A stretch of 64,000 bases of DNA from Pycnopodia helianthoides. Its lineage: Eukaryota; Echinodermata; Asteroidea; Forcipulatida; Asteriidae. Location: the NCBI GenBank assembly GCA_032158295.1, contig CM063257.1, positions 17,142,332 through 17,206,331 on the forward strand, in the 5' to 3' direction. The notes beneath the pieces are model-generated. The model searched no databases. It saw only the letters and a program-made list of their open reading frames with translations, and had not been told where the DNA came from. Positions 1-10,296 of this stretch are shown here, in pieces. Every line of letters starts with the position of its first letter. Position 1 is the first letter of the stretch. The translations under genes and the position numbers were made by a program.

Positions 1-457
1 TTATTCTCATCCGTATCCTTCTGGTTTGTTGTATTTGTACACTCCATTTGGACGATGACCTACTCTGCTTGGTTAATATACTACGTGCAGTACACTACCG
101 TGTATAAAGAATTCACATTGGGAGACGCATCGCATTTCATTGTCGCGTATGGAATCGGGAGAGCAGTAGGTTGCGTTGTGATTGGTCCATTGGTTCAAAC
201 TGTGAAGGCTGTCAGCACAAACACGTGGCTTGCTTTAGCTCTAATTGCTGGTGCCATTTACTATGCTATCGATCCATGGTTGATGTCTTATTGGTCGATT
301 TGTGCGAATTCTTTTGTGTTTGGAAACGCTTTCTCATTTTGTTCAATACTCCTTGATGTTGTCGTTAAGGAGATATTCGGCAAAGAACAGATGGGCCATG
401 TGCTGGGATGGGTTGGAATTGCGTCTGGCTTGACACTACTCCTGCTATACTTTCCAG
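1..457 (+). CDS. SLC16-type monocarboxylate transporter, penultimate coding exon (partial)
   Basis: The frame is open from base 1 and ends at a consensus donor (GTGAGA from 458) after one base of a codon (phase 1). About 152 residues are visible and contain several hydrophobic segments: one near FWFVVFVHSIW, then YGIGRAVGCVVIGPL, WLALALIAGAIYYAI, a segment around ANSFVFGNAFSFCSILLDVV, and HVLGWVGIASGLTLLLLYFPG. The order and the GxGRxxG and GLxxL-FPG patterns match transmembrane helices 7 to 11 of major facilitator proteins of the MCT/SLC16 group, which move monocarboxylates or related small solutes with protons across the plasma membrane. The 5' exons lie outside the window. Which SLC16 member this is, and its substrate, cannot be read here. 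Reading past the donor gives an extra 36 residues that are intron translation. Confidence 0.75.
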
Positions 458-483
458 GTGAGAGTTTATGTAAAGATAGACTA

Positions 484-735
484 TTACAGCCATTTTCACA
501 CGACAGCATTAAAGCAAGGGTCCCTCGCTTAAATTCGAGCATGGTTACAAAATTTTACCCCGTGTGAAAGGACAACAATGTGTGTACTGTCCACAAAGGA
601 CGGCAAATTTGAGAAGATTCCACTAAGGACCTTGGAAAGTCTAAGCACTGTTTTCCTTTCACATGAACTTTGTAAACAAAAAATCAACCATGCTCAAATT
701 AAGCAGGAGACCCCTGCTAAATTGCTGTCGTATGA
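484..735. mobile_element. Foldback/MITE-like element in transporter intron
   Basis: The arms at about 489-548 and 680-735 are inverted copies: the left has AGCAAGGGTCCCTCGCT then GAGCATGGTT, the right has AACCATGCTC then GCAGGAGACCCCTGCT and ends TGCTGTCGTATGAAAGG. A related half copy lies at about 37495-37605. There is no coding capacity. Confidence 0.55.
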
Positions 736-1231
736 AAGGGGCTCTAGAGTCTAACAACCCTACGCATACCACGCGGTATTCAGAAGACGTTAAATTAACC
801 ACCGTGGAGCAAATTATAATAACCTACCGAGTACGCGTCAAATGAGTGTAAGAACTAAAGTTGTAAAAGGTCAAGAGCTAGTTGTAAAAGGACATTGCAT
901 ACACTCGGCATGAAGGTAAGACAAATAGTTTTTAAAATACAATATCAGCTTGGCAGGTTTCGTCTCCTAACACTGCACTACCTGCCCGTATTTTATAAAC
1001 AATTATGTTGGGGATGGGGGAGTGAACCAGTTGCTAAGCGATCAAAATTGGGAAAAGAAAACAAAAAGTTAAACTCAATAAGATGATACTTACCACAATG
1101 CCTGGCATTGAAGACAATGTCCCTGTTTTAAACAATCGACTGCATCTTCGTCTTCTTCTTTTGCAACTTGACTTAACTGTGTTCCTTGTAATAATTTTAT
1201 AAAAGAGTCTCAAACTTTTCTTATGTATATA

Positions 1232-1743
1232 TATATATATAGACATCCTAGTCTGGGAGACATCCTAGTCAGGGCTAAACTCCCACCAGGTACATGCCAA
1301 ACACCACCCATAACAGAAATACTAGGTTGTCACAAATGTACCCGCTCCAAGTGTAGAACATGTCTCTACATCAAACCGGCACTTAAAGTAAAGAGTCATA
1401 GCACTGGCTCTTCTTACAACATCAAGACCGACTCCCAATGTAGCACACCTAATGTAGTCTATGTTATATAATGTAAGAAATGTGGACTACAATATGTGGG
1501 AGAGACTAAGACCAAACTTAGTCTTCGCTTTGCGAACCATGTCTCTTCCATAAAGACCAAGAAACAGTACCCCGTCTCCATCCACTTCAACAGCCCCAAT
1601 CACAACGTCAAAGATGTTGAACTTATGGTGATTGAGGCTTGCAATGGTGATGACACACACCGCAAACTCAGAGAATCGCATTGGATTCACCAACTTAAGA
1701 CAGTCCAACCCTTTGGACTTAACATCAACACCGGTGTCAAATA
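1232..1743 (+). pseudogene. Penelope-like element GIY-YIG endonuclease remnant
   Basis: The reading frame starts HPSLGDILVRAKLPPG and contains a Cys cluster (CHKCTRSKCRTC), then NVVYVI, an in-frame TAA at 1469-1471, then CKKCGLQYVGETKTKL, a histidine (NHVSSIKTK) and HFNSPNHNVKDVELMVIE, ending LNINTGVK and TAA at 1741-1743. VVYVI…LQYVG is the GIY-YIG nuclease signature, and the flanking Cys-rich linker and HFN-x-PNH motif are typical of the C-terminus of Penelope-like retroelements. The stop falls where a tyrosine would be expected (TAA for TAC/TAT). No reverse transcriptase lies upstream, so this is a 5'-truncated dead copy in the transporter intron. Confidence 0.8.
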
Positions 1744-2365
1744 AATTCCCACTTCATTTACTGCTTACTTATTTATTTTATGTAATATAAATACAATTAC
1801 TGGTAATAACCTGTCCTTTCAATGATTGATTTGTTTTCCATTCTTAAGTTGTTTTTAAAAATCATATTTTCTCCACTGGCTAACTGTTACCGTTCTTTTT
1901 CTCGACAAGTTTTTTGGAGATCGACCTGTTCTTTTCCTAATAACCCCTTCTCTCCACAGACTTGTTGTTCTATAATTACCTCCCTTTCACATTGTTGTAT
2001 ATACTTTGGTCCTGTTCCCTATTGTTAATTGCATCATACCCGATGCCTCGTGCCCCTTAATCCTGTCCTTTCATGTCTCCCGCCTGGTCCAGTAATCCTC
2101 CCTTTCACTGACCATCCTTTTGTCCCCACCACATAACTCTGATTGGTTCTTGACCGCCCCATTGTTTGTAAACTAATTTGACTTTGATTGGCTATAATTT
2201 TCCCTCCTTTTTCTGGATACCATCCCATTGTTCTTTGCCTCTCTTTTTTGCTATAAATGGATATGTTTTTCGTTTGTGCTTGTTTTTGCCTCTGACGAAG
2301 GTCCGGTTTGGATCGAAAGCTAAGGCCATCTACCCTACAAATTTTATATATATATATGTATATAT
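1232..2365 (+). mobile_element. 5'-truncated Penelope-like retroelement
   Basis: It spans the endonuclease remnant plus about 600 bp of 3' flank. The 3' part carries CTGACGA at about 2292, a five-pair stem with GGTTT loop, then GAAA, a hammerhead-like core. Both ends abut TA microsatellites (about 1225-1241 and 2345-2367), consistent with insertion into a TA-rich site or with a duplicated target. A second copy of the same class lies at 27.0-28.0 kb on the minus strand. Confidence 0.65.
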
Positions 2366-2388
2366 ATTCCTTCTTTTGTGCATACCAG

Positions 2389-2525
2389 GATTGATTTATG
2401 ACACTATTGGAACATACACTGTGGTTTTCATTCTATTGGCTGGTACACAAACACTGGCTGTTGTTGCTGTACTGTGGTACTGGAAGCAGAAACGTCAATG
2501 CAGTTCAACTGAGTCATCACACTGA
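2389..2525 (+). CDS. SLC16-type transporter, terminal coding exon
   Basis: The acceptor ends in CATACCAG at 2388 and the exon enters in phase 1, matching the exon that ends at 457. The joined codon is GGA. The peptide starts GLIYDTIGTYTVVFILLAGT, continues with a last hydrophobic helix (LAVVAVLWYW) and a short charged cytoplasmic tail KQKRQCSSTESSH, then stops with TGA at 2523-2525. In SLC16 proteins the segment G-L/F-x-x-D-x-T-G-x-Y precedes the last helices, which supports the join across the 1.9-kb intron. The intron holds a foldback element and a Penelope-like fragment. The 3' UTR runs into a piece of a family B MITE and an AATAAA at 2747. Confidence 0.75.
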
Positions 2526-2637
2526 AGAACATTTCTCAAACAGGACCGGGGTTTGCAAAGTGTCTCCCAATGTGGGATGCAAGTGGGTTGGTTCTCAATG
2601 TACATTGTACAATATTCGAGTGCAGAAACAGTTATCC

Positions 2638-2730
2638 TTAAAGGAACATTACAGATATGGTTTTGCTAACAAAACAGTTGCTGCCAGTGTAAGCACTTTA
2701 TGTAATCCACCATATACATAAACTGACAAA
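2638..2730 (+). mobile_element. Family B MITE, one end only
   Basis: It begins TTAAAGGAACATTACAGA and continues through the subterminal sequence (CAACAGTTGCTG-like, then TAAGCACTTTATGTAATCC), stopping after the CATATACATAAACTGAC motif. The other half is missing. It lies in the transporter 3' UTR. Confidence 0.7.
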
Positions 2731-2746
2731 AACATACGAAAATTTA

Positions 2747-2752
2747 AATAAA
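2747..2752 (+). promoter_or_regulatory. Candidate polyadenylation signal
   Basis: AATAAA, in a short AAATAAATAAATAA run about 220 bp after the transporter stop codon. The position suits 3' end formation, but the context is A/T-rich and it is not proven. Confidence 0.3.
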
Positions 2753-3276
2753 TAAATAACCGTTACTTGAGCTTTTCTACAGTTTCATTACTTACACTAG
2801 ATAGACACTATAACACCAGAAAAAATTCCAGTAGATTTTAATTATTAACAGATATATATATATATTTTTTTCTTTTTTTTAATACGCCTTGATTTTGAAA
2901 GTAAGCTGCAGTATTAGTGCAGAGGGCAAGTTTTTAATAATGGCATGTTATTGTGAGCGATTTTTTTGTGGTTTTAGAGCCAGGGTCAAGTTAAAGTGTG
3001 AATTGCGAGGGTGGGATTGCTAGGCTCGATTTCACAAAAAATACTAAAACTAATCTTAAGGTGAGTTTTCAATAGTACCAAAGTGATTTGTAGTGTGACA
3101 CCACACTTTGCTACGTAATAAAGAAGATGATCAATTTGAGCTCTTTGTGAAACCGAACACTTGTGTTGTGATTGTGGCCATGGTTTTGTGACTGCCTTGC
3201 AACATAGTTTTGCTTGCAAACCTCTCCATGTAAACACCCATTCTGTCTATTTGCGCTCAACTGTACACTCTACGGA

Positions 3277-3654
3277 TTAAAGACACCGGACACCTTTGGT
3301 AATTGTCAAAGACCAGTCTTCTCACTTGGTGTATCTCATATGCAAAAAACAACAAACCTGTGAAAGTTTGAACTCAATTGGTCGCCGAAGTTGCGAGATA
3401 ATAATGGAAGAAAAAACACCCTTGTCACACGGTACTTTCAGATGCTTGATTTCGAGACCTCACGCGTGAGGTCTCAAAATCAATTCAAATATTTTACTGA
3501 GAAATTACTTCTTTCTCAAGAACTACGTTACTTCAGAGGGAGCCGTTTCTCACAATGTTTTATCCTATCAACAGCTCTCCATTGCTCGTTACCAAGTAAG
3601 TTTTTATGCTAACAATTATTTTTAGTAATGACCAATAGTGTCCAGTGGCTTTAA
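3277..3654. mobile_element. Family A MITE, full length
   Basis: It is bounded by TTAA at both ends (3277-3280, 3651-3654). Terminal inverted repeats are AGACACCGGACACCTTTGG and the inverse of CCAATAGTGTCCAGTGGCT. A perfect central palindrome, GACCTCACGCGTGAGGTC, lies near 3458. The interior CTGTGAAAGTTTGAACTCAA is shared in diverged form with families B and C. No coding capacity. Confidence 0.8.
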
Positions 3655-3679
3655 GAGGCATTCGGAGGCGTAAGGTCAT

Positions 3680-3724
3680 GGGGGGGGGGGCGGTGGGTGT
3701 GTGTGTGTGGGGGGGGGGGGGGGG
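3680..3724 (+). repeat. G-rich low-complexity tract
   Basis: Runs of 10 and about 16 Gs are separated by a GT-rich spacer. They could form a G-quadruplex, and the run lengths may be unreliable in assembly. Confidence 0.8.
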
Positions 3725-4084
3725 TACGGCGGAGCTCCATCCATTGACACAGTCCTTCAGCTGGTGGCACACAGTCCACAAAGCGTTCATAATCCAAAAG
3801 ATCGGTTATATGTCATCTCCAAGGTCATCGTCTCTATCTGTCTCAATTAAAGTTTTAATTCAGAGATTTTCGAAAGCTCTTTTCACATGTATCAGTTTTT
3901 CTGAGAAAGAGTTAAGTTACAATGCTACAATGTGCATAAAAAATACTGCTCCACCTCCAATCAGTTCAACTCATAGATTACTCACTCACAACATGACAGC
4001 TTTGCATGGTGTGGAAAACTAGGAAGGAACTATAAAGAAATAAAAAGTAAACTTGCGGTTACAACCATGTGTAAATCTCTCTCT

Positions 4085-4246
4085 TGAGAGTGTTGGCTCT
4101 GATAAGAACCAGTGTGGTCTCGACGTTTCAAACAGTTTACTCTGCTCGTCTGCTTGCCTTCAGAAGAAATGAAGACAAACAGAGTACAGTATACTGCTCG
4201 AAATGTCGAGACCACAACGGCTCTTTTCAGAGCCAACACTCTCACA
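4085..4246. repeat. Foldback element, about 160 bp
   Basis: The arms GAGAGTGTTGGCTCTGA and GTGGTCTCGACGTTTC (left) are inverted in GAAATGTCGAGACCAC and CAGAGCCAACACTCTC (right). The preceding 60 bp (AACTATAAAGAAATAAA, then CTTGCGGTTACAACCATG) recurs at about 18077-18140, so the mobile unit may be longer on the left. Confidence 0.7.
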
Positions 4247-4317
4247 AAAGGCATTTATATTGGCATCACATAATGAATTCCTGCACACCAAGATAGCTTG
4301 CCTTAGTTGAACGCACA

Positions 4318-4384
4318 ATGACTGTGCCTGCTCTGCTATTTATCTCTTTGCTTTATGGTTTGCTGATGGTAACTGCCGCTTCAG
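4318..4384 (+). CDS. Signal-peptide first exon of an unidentified secreted protein
   Basis: ATG at 4318 opens MTVPALLFISLLYGLLMVTAAS, a 22-residue sequence with a hydrophobic core and small residues at the expected signal-peptidase site. It then meets a consensus donor (G|GTAAGT, GT at 4385-4386) in phase 1. Phase-1 donors after signal peptides are the usual entry to shuffled extracellular modules. The sequence differs from the MDVLLRILPFF signal exons at 33.3 and 45.6 kb. I found no adjacent matching exon: the next plus-strand phase-1 acceptor with clear coding sequence is the fibrinogen exon at 42.1 kb, too far to connect with confidence. It may be an orphan exon. Confidence 0.5.
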
Positions 4385-4477
4385 GTAAGTACGGGTGTAT
4401 TATACATACCTCCACTGTAGCACGTGTTGTACATTATTTTACTGTATCGTTGATGTTCCCTCCTTTAGGAAAAGATG

Positions 4478-5052
4478 ACAATGCGCCGTATTTTTGACCG
4501 CGTGAGGGCGTTCTCAAAATTATTTTTATCACTTCCGGGGGTATAACTTATCGTCTGCTCAGCTATCTGTGTACAGTTTAGCATCGGCGTTCTGTCACTT
4601 CTGTGCGCAAGAGACATTAGTCAGTGCTTCTAGAATCTAAGGTAATAACGGCTCCTTTAAAGGTTTTTTTTTGTCCGTGATGGACATGACGTCTGGTAGT
4701 AATGTGTTTCAGTCCTTAACTGTCTGGAGGAAGTATTTGAGGCAGTTTTTGTTTGCGGAGAACAGTTGTTTTGAAGTATAAAGAGGAAAGGATGAGCCAC
4801 GCTTAACTGCCAGTTCTGATATTTTTTAAGATTAGATGCAGGGCTCTTTATTTCTTTAAAGGAGCCGTTATTAATCCACCTTAGATTCTAGAAGCACCGA
4901 CTAAACTCTCTCGCGCACAGAAGTGACAGAACGCCGATGTTAAAACTGTACACAGCTCCCTGAGCAGACGATAATCGCTTAAGTTATACCCCGGAAGTGA
5001 TACAATTATTTTTGAGAGCGCCCTCACGCGGTCAAAAATACGGCGCATTGTA
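4478..5052. mobile_element. Foldback element with about 190-bp inverted arms
   Basis: The left arm starts ACAATGCGCCGTATTTTTG and runs through GACCGCGTGAGGGCG, CTTCCGGGGGTATAACTTA, ACAGAACGCC (inverted) and GATTCTAGAAGCA-type sequence. The right arm is its inverse and ends CGGCGCATTGTA. About 180 bp of unique sequence separates the arms. No ORF. I could not define a clear target duplication. Confidence 0.75.
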
Positions 5053-5141
5053 CTAGCCTGACTTATTCGCTACTTGCATGGATCAGCCATGTACATGTAG
5101 AGCCTCGACTTCATGCTTCATTTGTATTGTGTTTATGTATC

Positions 5142-5371
5142 TGGGCCCAATTTCATCACGAAAATATTCTTAGCATGAAATTTCTTCCTTGATAAAAGCA
5201 GGATTACCAACCAAATTTCCCTTGTTGCATATCGCTTGTTACTGGTATTCAGCTGTTGTTTGCTTATCCTGAAAATCACGTGGACATTTGGCTGGTAATC
5301 CTGTTTTTATCGAGGCAAAAATTTCATGCTAGGCAATTTTTTGTGCTAAACAGCTCTATGAAATTGGGCCC
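5142..5371. mobile_element. Family F palindromic MITE
   Basis: The ends are TGGGCCCAATTTCATCAC and the inverse of CTATGAAATTGGGCCC. Inner arms AGCATGAAATTT and GGATTACCA repeat inverted on the other side. Related copies are at 13032-13330 and 55597-55780. Confidence 0.75.
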
Positions 5372-6200
5372 TGTTTGGATGAAAGTATCATTAACGTGAC
5401 AATACAGAGTTATATAATGCTTCTATTCACTGCTATCCCCAATTCGAGGCTCTACACGCAAATGGCTGACAGTGCAAAAGGCAAACAGACGTCACAGGCC
5501 GAGTTTTTGCCAACCGAGGTTGGAAAACCATGGGAGGCCATAAATTCAGAGCAGTTAAATAGATAGCAACAGTTTTGTTTACAATGTTACATATTTATTT
5601 TAAAATAGCGTTGACTTTGTTGATATATTTTTATTTTTTAATTGAAAGTTTGCAGCAAAATGTTTAATTTGGTCACAATACAACATCTGTGAACACGATT
5701 TAATATTTTTTGTTTTGTTTTACATTCGGCCATCCATACCAACAGCGCGTTTTTTTTTTTATCAACAATGGAAAGGTCTTTGGATCATGTCAGGCAAACA
5801 ACGGCTGCAACAAACCGCATGGAACATGCATAACCAATCTCATAAAATATATATGGAACATTATAGAGGTACTCCAATGTCAGTATTGTGAATCACTCAA
5901 TTTATAATAGATAAAGTCCTTAATATGAAAAGGGGGGAAAACGTTACAAGTATCTGTCCTGACATTAACATGGTGTAAAATGCCAGTATTCAATACGATG
6001 ACGTCAAATTTCAAATATATGATCAGACCATTTTGTTTTTGCTGTCTGATGACGCCAAATTTCGCTCTGAAAGAGTAAAACATTAAAAAAAAAAAAATTA
6101 CACCATTTTAACGAGAGGTTTTCCCAAATTTTCACGAGAGCAATTTCTATTGGAAAGGGTTGCATCACTAAAACTCAATAATTGACTTTAGAGACCATCT
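5372..6200. other. No gene seen
   Basis: AT-rich sequence with several short frames but no splice-supported coding signal. The stretch at 5440-5570 shares a short diverged segment with 7465-7515 (GCAGTTAAATA-like and ACCAACCTCGG), suggesting old repeat debris. One TGACGTCA lies at 5999. Confidence 0.5.
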
Positions 6201-6555
6201 TTAAAGGCCCTGTACACTATTGGTAAGATCGAAAAACCCAAATGTTCACAGATTCACACGACTTACATGATTTTAATTAAGTAATGGTAGAAAGGGTTCC
6301 TTAAAATATTTCTACCTAAAATGCTATCGTTTCTCAGAAATGAGTAAAACAATCATTTTTATCACGCGTGATAAAAACTCGATGTTTTAAAAAACAGAAA
6401 ACACATAAGGTCTCTTTGCACTATTTTCTCGTGACCTCGATGACCAATAATTGAGCTCAAACTTTCACAAGTTTTTTTCCGTTCATGCATATGTTGAATC
6501 ACACAAAATGTGGACACTGATTTTGAGCTGTTACCAAAAGTGTACAATACCTTTA
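6201..6555. mobile_element. Family C MITE
   Basis: It has TTAA at both ends, termini AGGCCCTGTACACTATTGG and the inverse of CCAAAAGTGTACAATACCT, and a central palindrome TTTTATCACGCGTGATAAAA. The interior TGACCTCGATGACCAAT matches the family A and B cores. The second copy is at 35499-35838. Confidence 0.75.
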
Positions 6556-6757
6556 AACGTGATATGTGCTCTTCTGTTATGTTGTCTTGTTTGACAATAA
6601 GTTCCTAAAAAGACCCTTTTTTTGTAATATCTGAATGTTATATTTATCGTAAGTCAGCTTCGGATAAGCCAAATTCGACGATCAAAACATTAAAATACTC
6701 GGTGGAATAATTGCAGTTGAAAACAACGAACTGCGGAATTTATAAAGCCCGCTATTA

Positions 6758-7897
6758 TAGGTTTTCCCGGCCAATTTCAGCAAAAATTCATTCAATTTCA
6801 TTAACATGCATTCAATTTCATGCATTTTCTCCTAATCCCCTCGAACTAGGGTTTCCTTTTAGCTCTTAATGCATTCAATTTCATTTAAGGGCATTCAAGA
6901 CTACACTTTGACCATTCTTAAGTTGAAGTTTTACTACCAATTTGCAATTGATGCATTCAAATTAAGACTCACCGAAGCGAACAATATTTTTTCTGCTAGT
7001 TTGCGTTTTCTTTTTCATTTATGTGCAACGAATTTCAACTTCTTTGCATTCAAATTAAAGATGAGTTTTGGCTTTATGAGTAAAATGGGAATTTTGGCTC
7101 CTTTACTGGCACATAAGTTGTCCATTGTAAGAGGAGTTTCTATGTATTTTACACCATTATTTACATCATGTGTTTTTTTCTTAATTGAAATCGTTGTTCC
7201 TTTTGCGTTGTTACCCTTCCTTTAGTTTAAGTCTACACCCGATAACTTTGAAATGCAAAACTAATTATTTCGCTTTAGCCTTGATATGTTTTGTTTGCCC
7301 TGGTTATGTTGTCTCTGTTTTTCTTTTAATGTCAGGACAATTTCAAATTAAACTTTAACAAATGTTTCAAAGAAAATTAAAATCTAACAATAAGGGGTCG
7401 TTATACAATTTAAAAATGAATTAATGTTATTATTGAATGTTTCAACCCGTCTCGCCCTATAAATCTACATTATTCACTGCTCTGAACCAACCTCGGGCAG
7501 CCATCTTTTTAGCCAACATTGCTTGGGCATTTACTTAGAGATAATGCCAAATAAGTTTCATTTAAAGTATCTGCCTTTGAAAGGCAGCTATACGATCAAG
7601 AAAGCATACATAACGTAGAATTTGAATTTGAATGCAAACTTTTGGAAAATGTTTGCTCATAAATGAAATTGAATGATTGACCAGGTCTTGCTTATGGCTT
7701 TTGCGAAATTGAATGATTCTTACGGCCTAGTGAAATTGAATGATCTGATTTGACTAGTGAATGCTAAACTAGTGAAATTGAATTACTCTTTTTGACTGTT
7801 GAATGCTGATTCAACGGAGCATTCGTTTTCAAACTAATTTGAATGAGCCGGGAGTTAAAATGAATGGATTTCTGATGAAATTGGCCGGGAAAACCTA
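6758..7897. mobile_element. TA-flanked DNA element with CATTCAATTTCA subterminal repeats
   Basis: The ends TAGGTTTTCCCGGCCAATTTC are inverted exactly, with one mismatch zone, and TA flanks each end (6756-6757, 7898-7899). The first 300 bp hold several CATTCAATTTCAT or GCATTCAAATTAA copies. The last 300 bp hold the inverse (GAAATTGAATGATT and similar) at least six times. The interior is AT-rich, and its longest plus-strand frame (6869-7225) has no known transposase motif. It looks like a non-autonomous element, possibly Tc1/mariner-like from the TA flank. Confidence 0.7.
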
Positions 7898-7982
7898 TAG
7901 TGTTGCGCCAATAGTAGTAGGCTGAGAGGCAAAAGACATTGTACATAAAGGTTTAATTACGACGATGCGCTGTCTGTAAGCC

Positions 7983-8100
7983 TTAAAGGGACATACCGGC
8001 TGACTGGTTACCTAATTTTGTAATGTGGAAACACAGCAATAATTTTCAGATGGTTGTTGTAAAAAAAGATCATCAAAATATCACGTAATTAACGAAAAGT
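7983..8100 (+). mobile_element. Family E MITE, left half
   Basis: It starts TTAAAGGGACATACCGGCTG and follows the complete copy at 48324-48598 through CAGATGGTTGTTGTAAAAA and ATCATCAAAATATCACG, then diverges. The right end is missing. Confidence 0.65.
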
Positions 8101-8408
8101 GTGAACAAACCAAAACGCAGCCAAAGATCAGCGTATACGCTTTCCAGCCGTTGCAACTATCAAGTTTACGTGACATTGTTGTAAGTAGACTGGTGCTCTG
8201 TTTGTTAACTAATTATAACAAATGCGAGGCATGAGGATCCAGTCTTCAAATCCATCAATCACAAATTCACGTGTAATTAAAAACCAACATAAACACACGT
8301 CAGTCTAGTCCGATACACCAACCTGTATTCTGTGGACATCGTGCAGCTATATTACATAGACGTTGCCCGCCGCGTGTAAAGCGCATGCAACACGTAACGT
8401 GACAATAG

Positions 8409-8794
8409 TTAAAGGAACATTACCGAATTGGTAAGAAAAAAACTTGTAAAATATACTTTTTGATCACAGATTTACATAAAACTTACACGGTCTAATGATG
8501 ATGATAGTAGAAAACGTCCCTTTAAATATTTCTGTCTGAAATGCCATATTTGATGAGAAATGATTAAACTAATTTTCCGAAAGGAGTTTATCGCTCAGTG
8601 AGCGTTTTAATCATTTGTTGAACCTATATGATTTCATGCAAATGTGTAATCGGTTTTTCACTATTTTCTCGTGACCCAGATGGCCGATCGATCTCAAACT
8701 TCTACAGTTTTGTCAGTTTATGTATATTTGGTGGATTACATAAAGTGCTTACACTGCCAGCAACTGTTTTGTTAGCAAAAAAAAAATCTTTAAC
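8409..8794 (-). mobile_element. Family B MITE, full length
   Basis: It is flanked by TTAA, with the AGGAACATTACCGAATTGG end and a worn opposite end. The central palindrome CGCTCAGTGAGCG lies at about 8592. Interior motifs TCTCGTGACCCAGATGGCC and TTCATGCAAATGTGTAATCG are shared with all other family B copies. Confidence 0.75.
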
Positions 8795-9153
8795 GTTAGG
8801 CCAGGGATGATAGCTATAAAAAAAATATATAAAAAACAGACAAACAAACAAACAAAAAAACATGGGTAACTACCTAAACCTCGTCCAGAGCCCCGAAGAA
8901 CACCCTGGTTCTTACTCTATTTAAAATGTATGAGGATTTTGTTCTCGCCCTGGAATAGATTATAATGCAGCCACCCGGGTTTGAGTTCATTCGGTACATC
9001 CCTGGGATTGGAGCTTACTGTGGAATGTCTTCTCATTGAAGATCTTCTTTGTTAGGGATTCAAGGAGTTATGCACCTGTTTTTTGATTGACTCATTGTGG
9101 CGAAGATGGCATTCAGATACAGACGTTGACTTGATGGCAGCATGGCCGACCTC

Positions 9154-9414
9154 TCAACTCCCTATTAACGTGGGATTTGGAAGTTGCGTTTTCTGACGAG
9201 CTGAACTGGTAAGTTTTTCAAAAAATTGCCATAGCCAATGTTGCACTTGTAGAGCCCAATTGTCATATTCTTCATCAAAGGCTTGGCCAATTCGTCGTAG
9301 GGCTACGGAGAGATGAACCCTGTGCATTTTGTCACTGGCCAGAAAGATTTGACTGAGAACTGTTTCATCACCGTAGACTTCGATGTAAAACTTCACGACC
9401 AAAACCAAACACAT
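9154..9414 (-). CDS. Unidentified frame with a BH3-like motif (possible exon or relic)
   Basis: An 86-codon minus-strand frame includes VALRRIGQAFDEEYDNW. The L-x-x-I-G-x-x-F-(D/E) spacing resembles the BH3 helix of multi-domain BCL-2 family proteins such as BAK, and is followed by an aromatic-rich helix (WALQVQHWLWQFF). The Asp after IG that BH3 helices usually keep is Gln here. I see no convincing donor or acceptor pair and no other BCL-2 domain nearby, so this may be a single exon, a processed fragment or chance. The identity is a guess. Confidence 0.2.
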   Translation of the reverse strand: MCLVLVVKFYIEVYGDETVLSQIFLASDKMHRVHLSVALRRIGQAFDEEYDNWALQVQHWLWQFFEKLTSSARQKTQLPNPTLIGS

Positions 9415-9589
9415 CTTTCCAATGACATTATTGTGAGGTAAGACTTGGGAACGTCGGTAGGCTACCTGGAACTATTCAACTACATAACATAGTTAACCTT
9501 ATCAGGACCGGCAGGGTAGGGTGGGGTGGGGGTTTGGCACTAACGTATCCAATACCACATTTTCCCCCGATAAATTGTAACTCTGTTGT

Positions 9590-9745
9590 TAGGACCGGGG
9601 AGCACTAGCCCATTTTGTTGGGCTGTTATATGGTTCTCCTTTACGATGGTCTTATAACAGTCGCCATTACAGCCCACCATCTATACATGTCTAAAACGCG
9701 AAGTTTTTAAAGTAAGAGCAAGTCGTACTACTTTGATTGCATTTT
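9590..9745. repeat. Dispersed repeat, inverted copy at 44.05-44.16 kb
   Basis: Shared pieces include ACATGTCTAAAACGC and AGAGCAAGTCGTACTACTTTG, found inverted at about 44055-44130. Function is unknown. It is probably part of a transposon. Confidence 0.5.
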
Positions 9746-9915
9746 TTTCATTTATAAACATCCCATACTACTCCAACCTACTCATATTATTTCTTACATT
9801 TGTGCAATTACTATGATACATGACATGGCTTACTAAATGATGACTTAGTCCAGATGTAATGATTTGAAAATGGCAACCAACAAAAACGTGTACAAAAATT
9901 TCACTTAAGTTCACC

Positions 9916-10148
9916 GTGACCGGGGGCCCCGTCTTAATTATGAATCTCTGCCTGCGTCACACGGTACCTTCGGACGCTCTTCATGATTAATATGAATACC
10001 GTACATATTCATGACTTACCGTGCACATGCGCACAGATCAGTGTATCGAGGTACAGCGCCGCGTGACGTCAGCATGCATATTCATGACCAGCCGGGTGCC
10101 TTGACTTCTCACGATCATAGAGTCATAATTAAGATGCCCCCCGGTCAC
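9916..10148. mobile_element. Short TIR element (GTGACCGG ends)
   Basis: Left end GTGACCGGGGGCCCCGTCTT continues to AATTATGA. Right end TCATAATTAAGATG continues to CCCCCCGGTCAC. Internal TATTCATGA and ATATTCATGAC motifs are also arranged in inverted pairs. No coding capacity. Confidence 0.7.
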
Positions 10149-10296
10149 ATCGAACTTGAGTGTAATTTTTGTACACTGGGTTGCTCAACAAGGTATTTTG
10201 TCTACAAATGCCATGGGAGGTTCTAAACTTCAGGGACAAATGAAAGAACAAAAGATGTCTCCAAAAGGATGCAAAAAAAAAATGTGTGCGTGCGTG

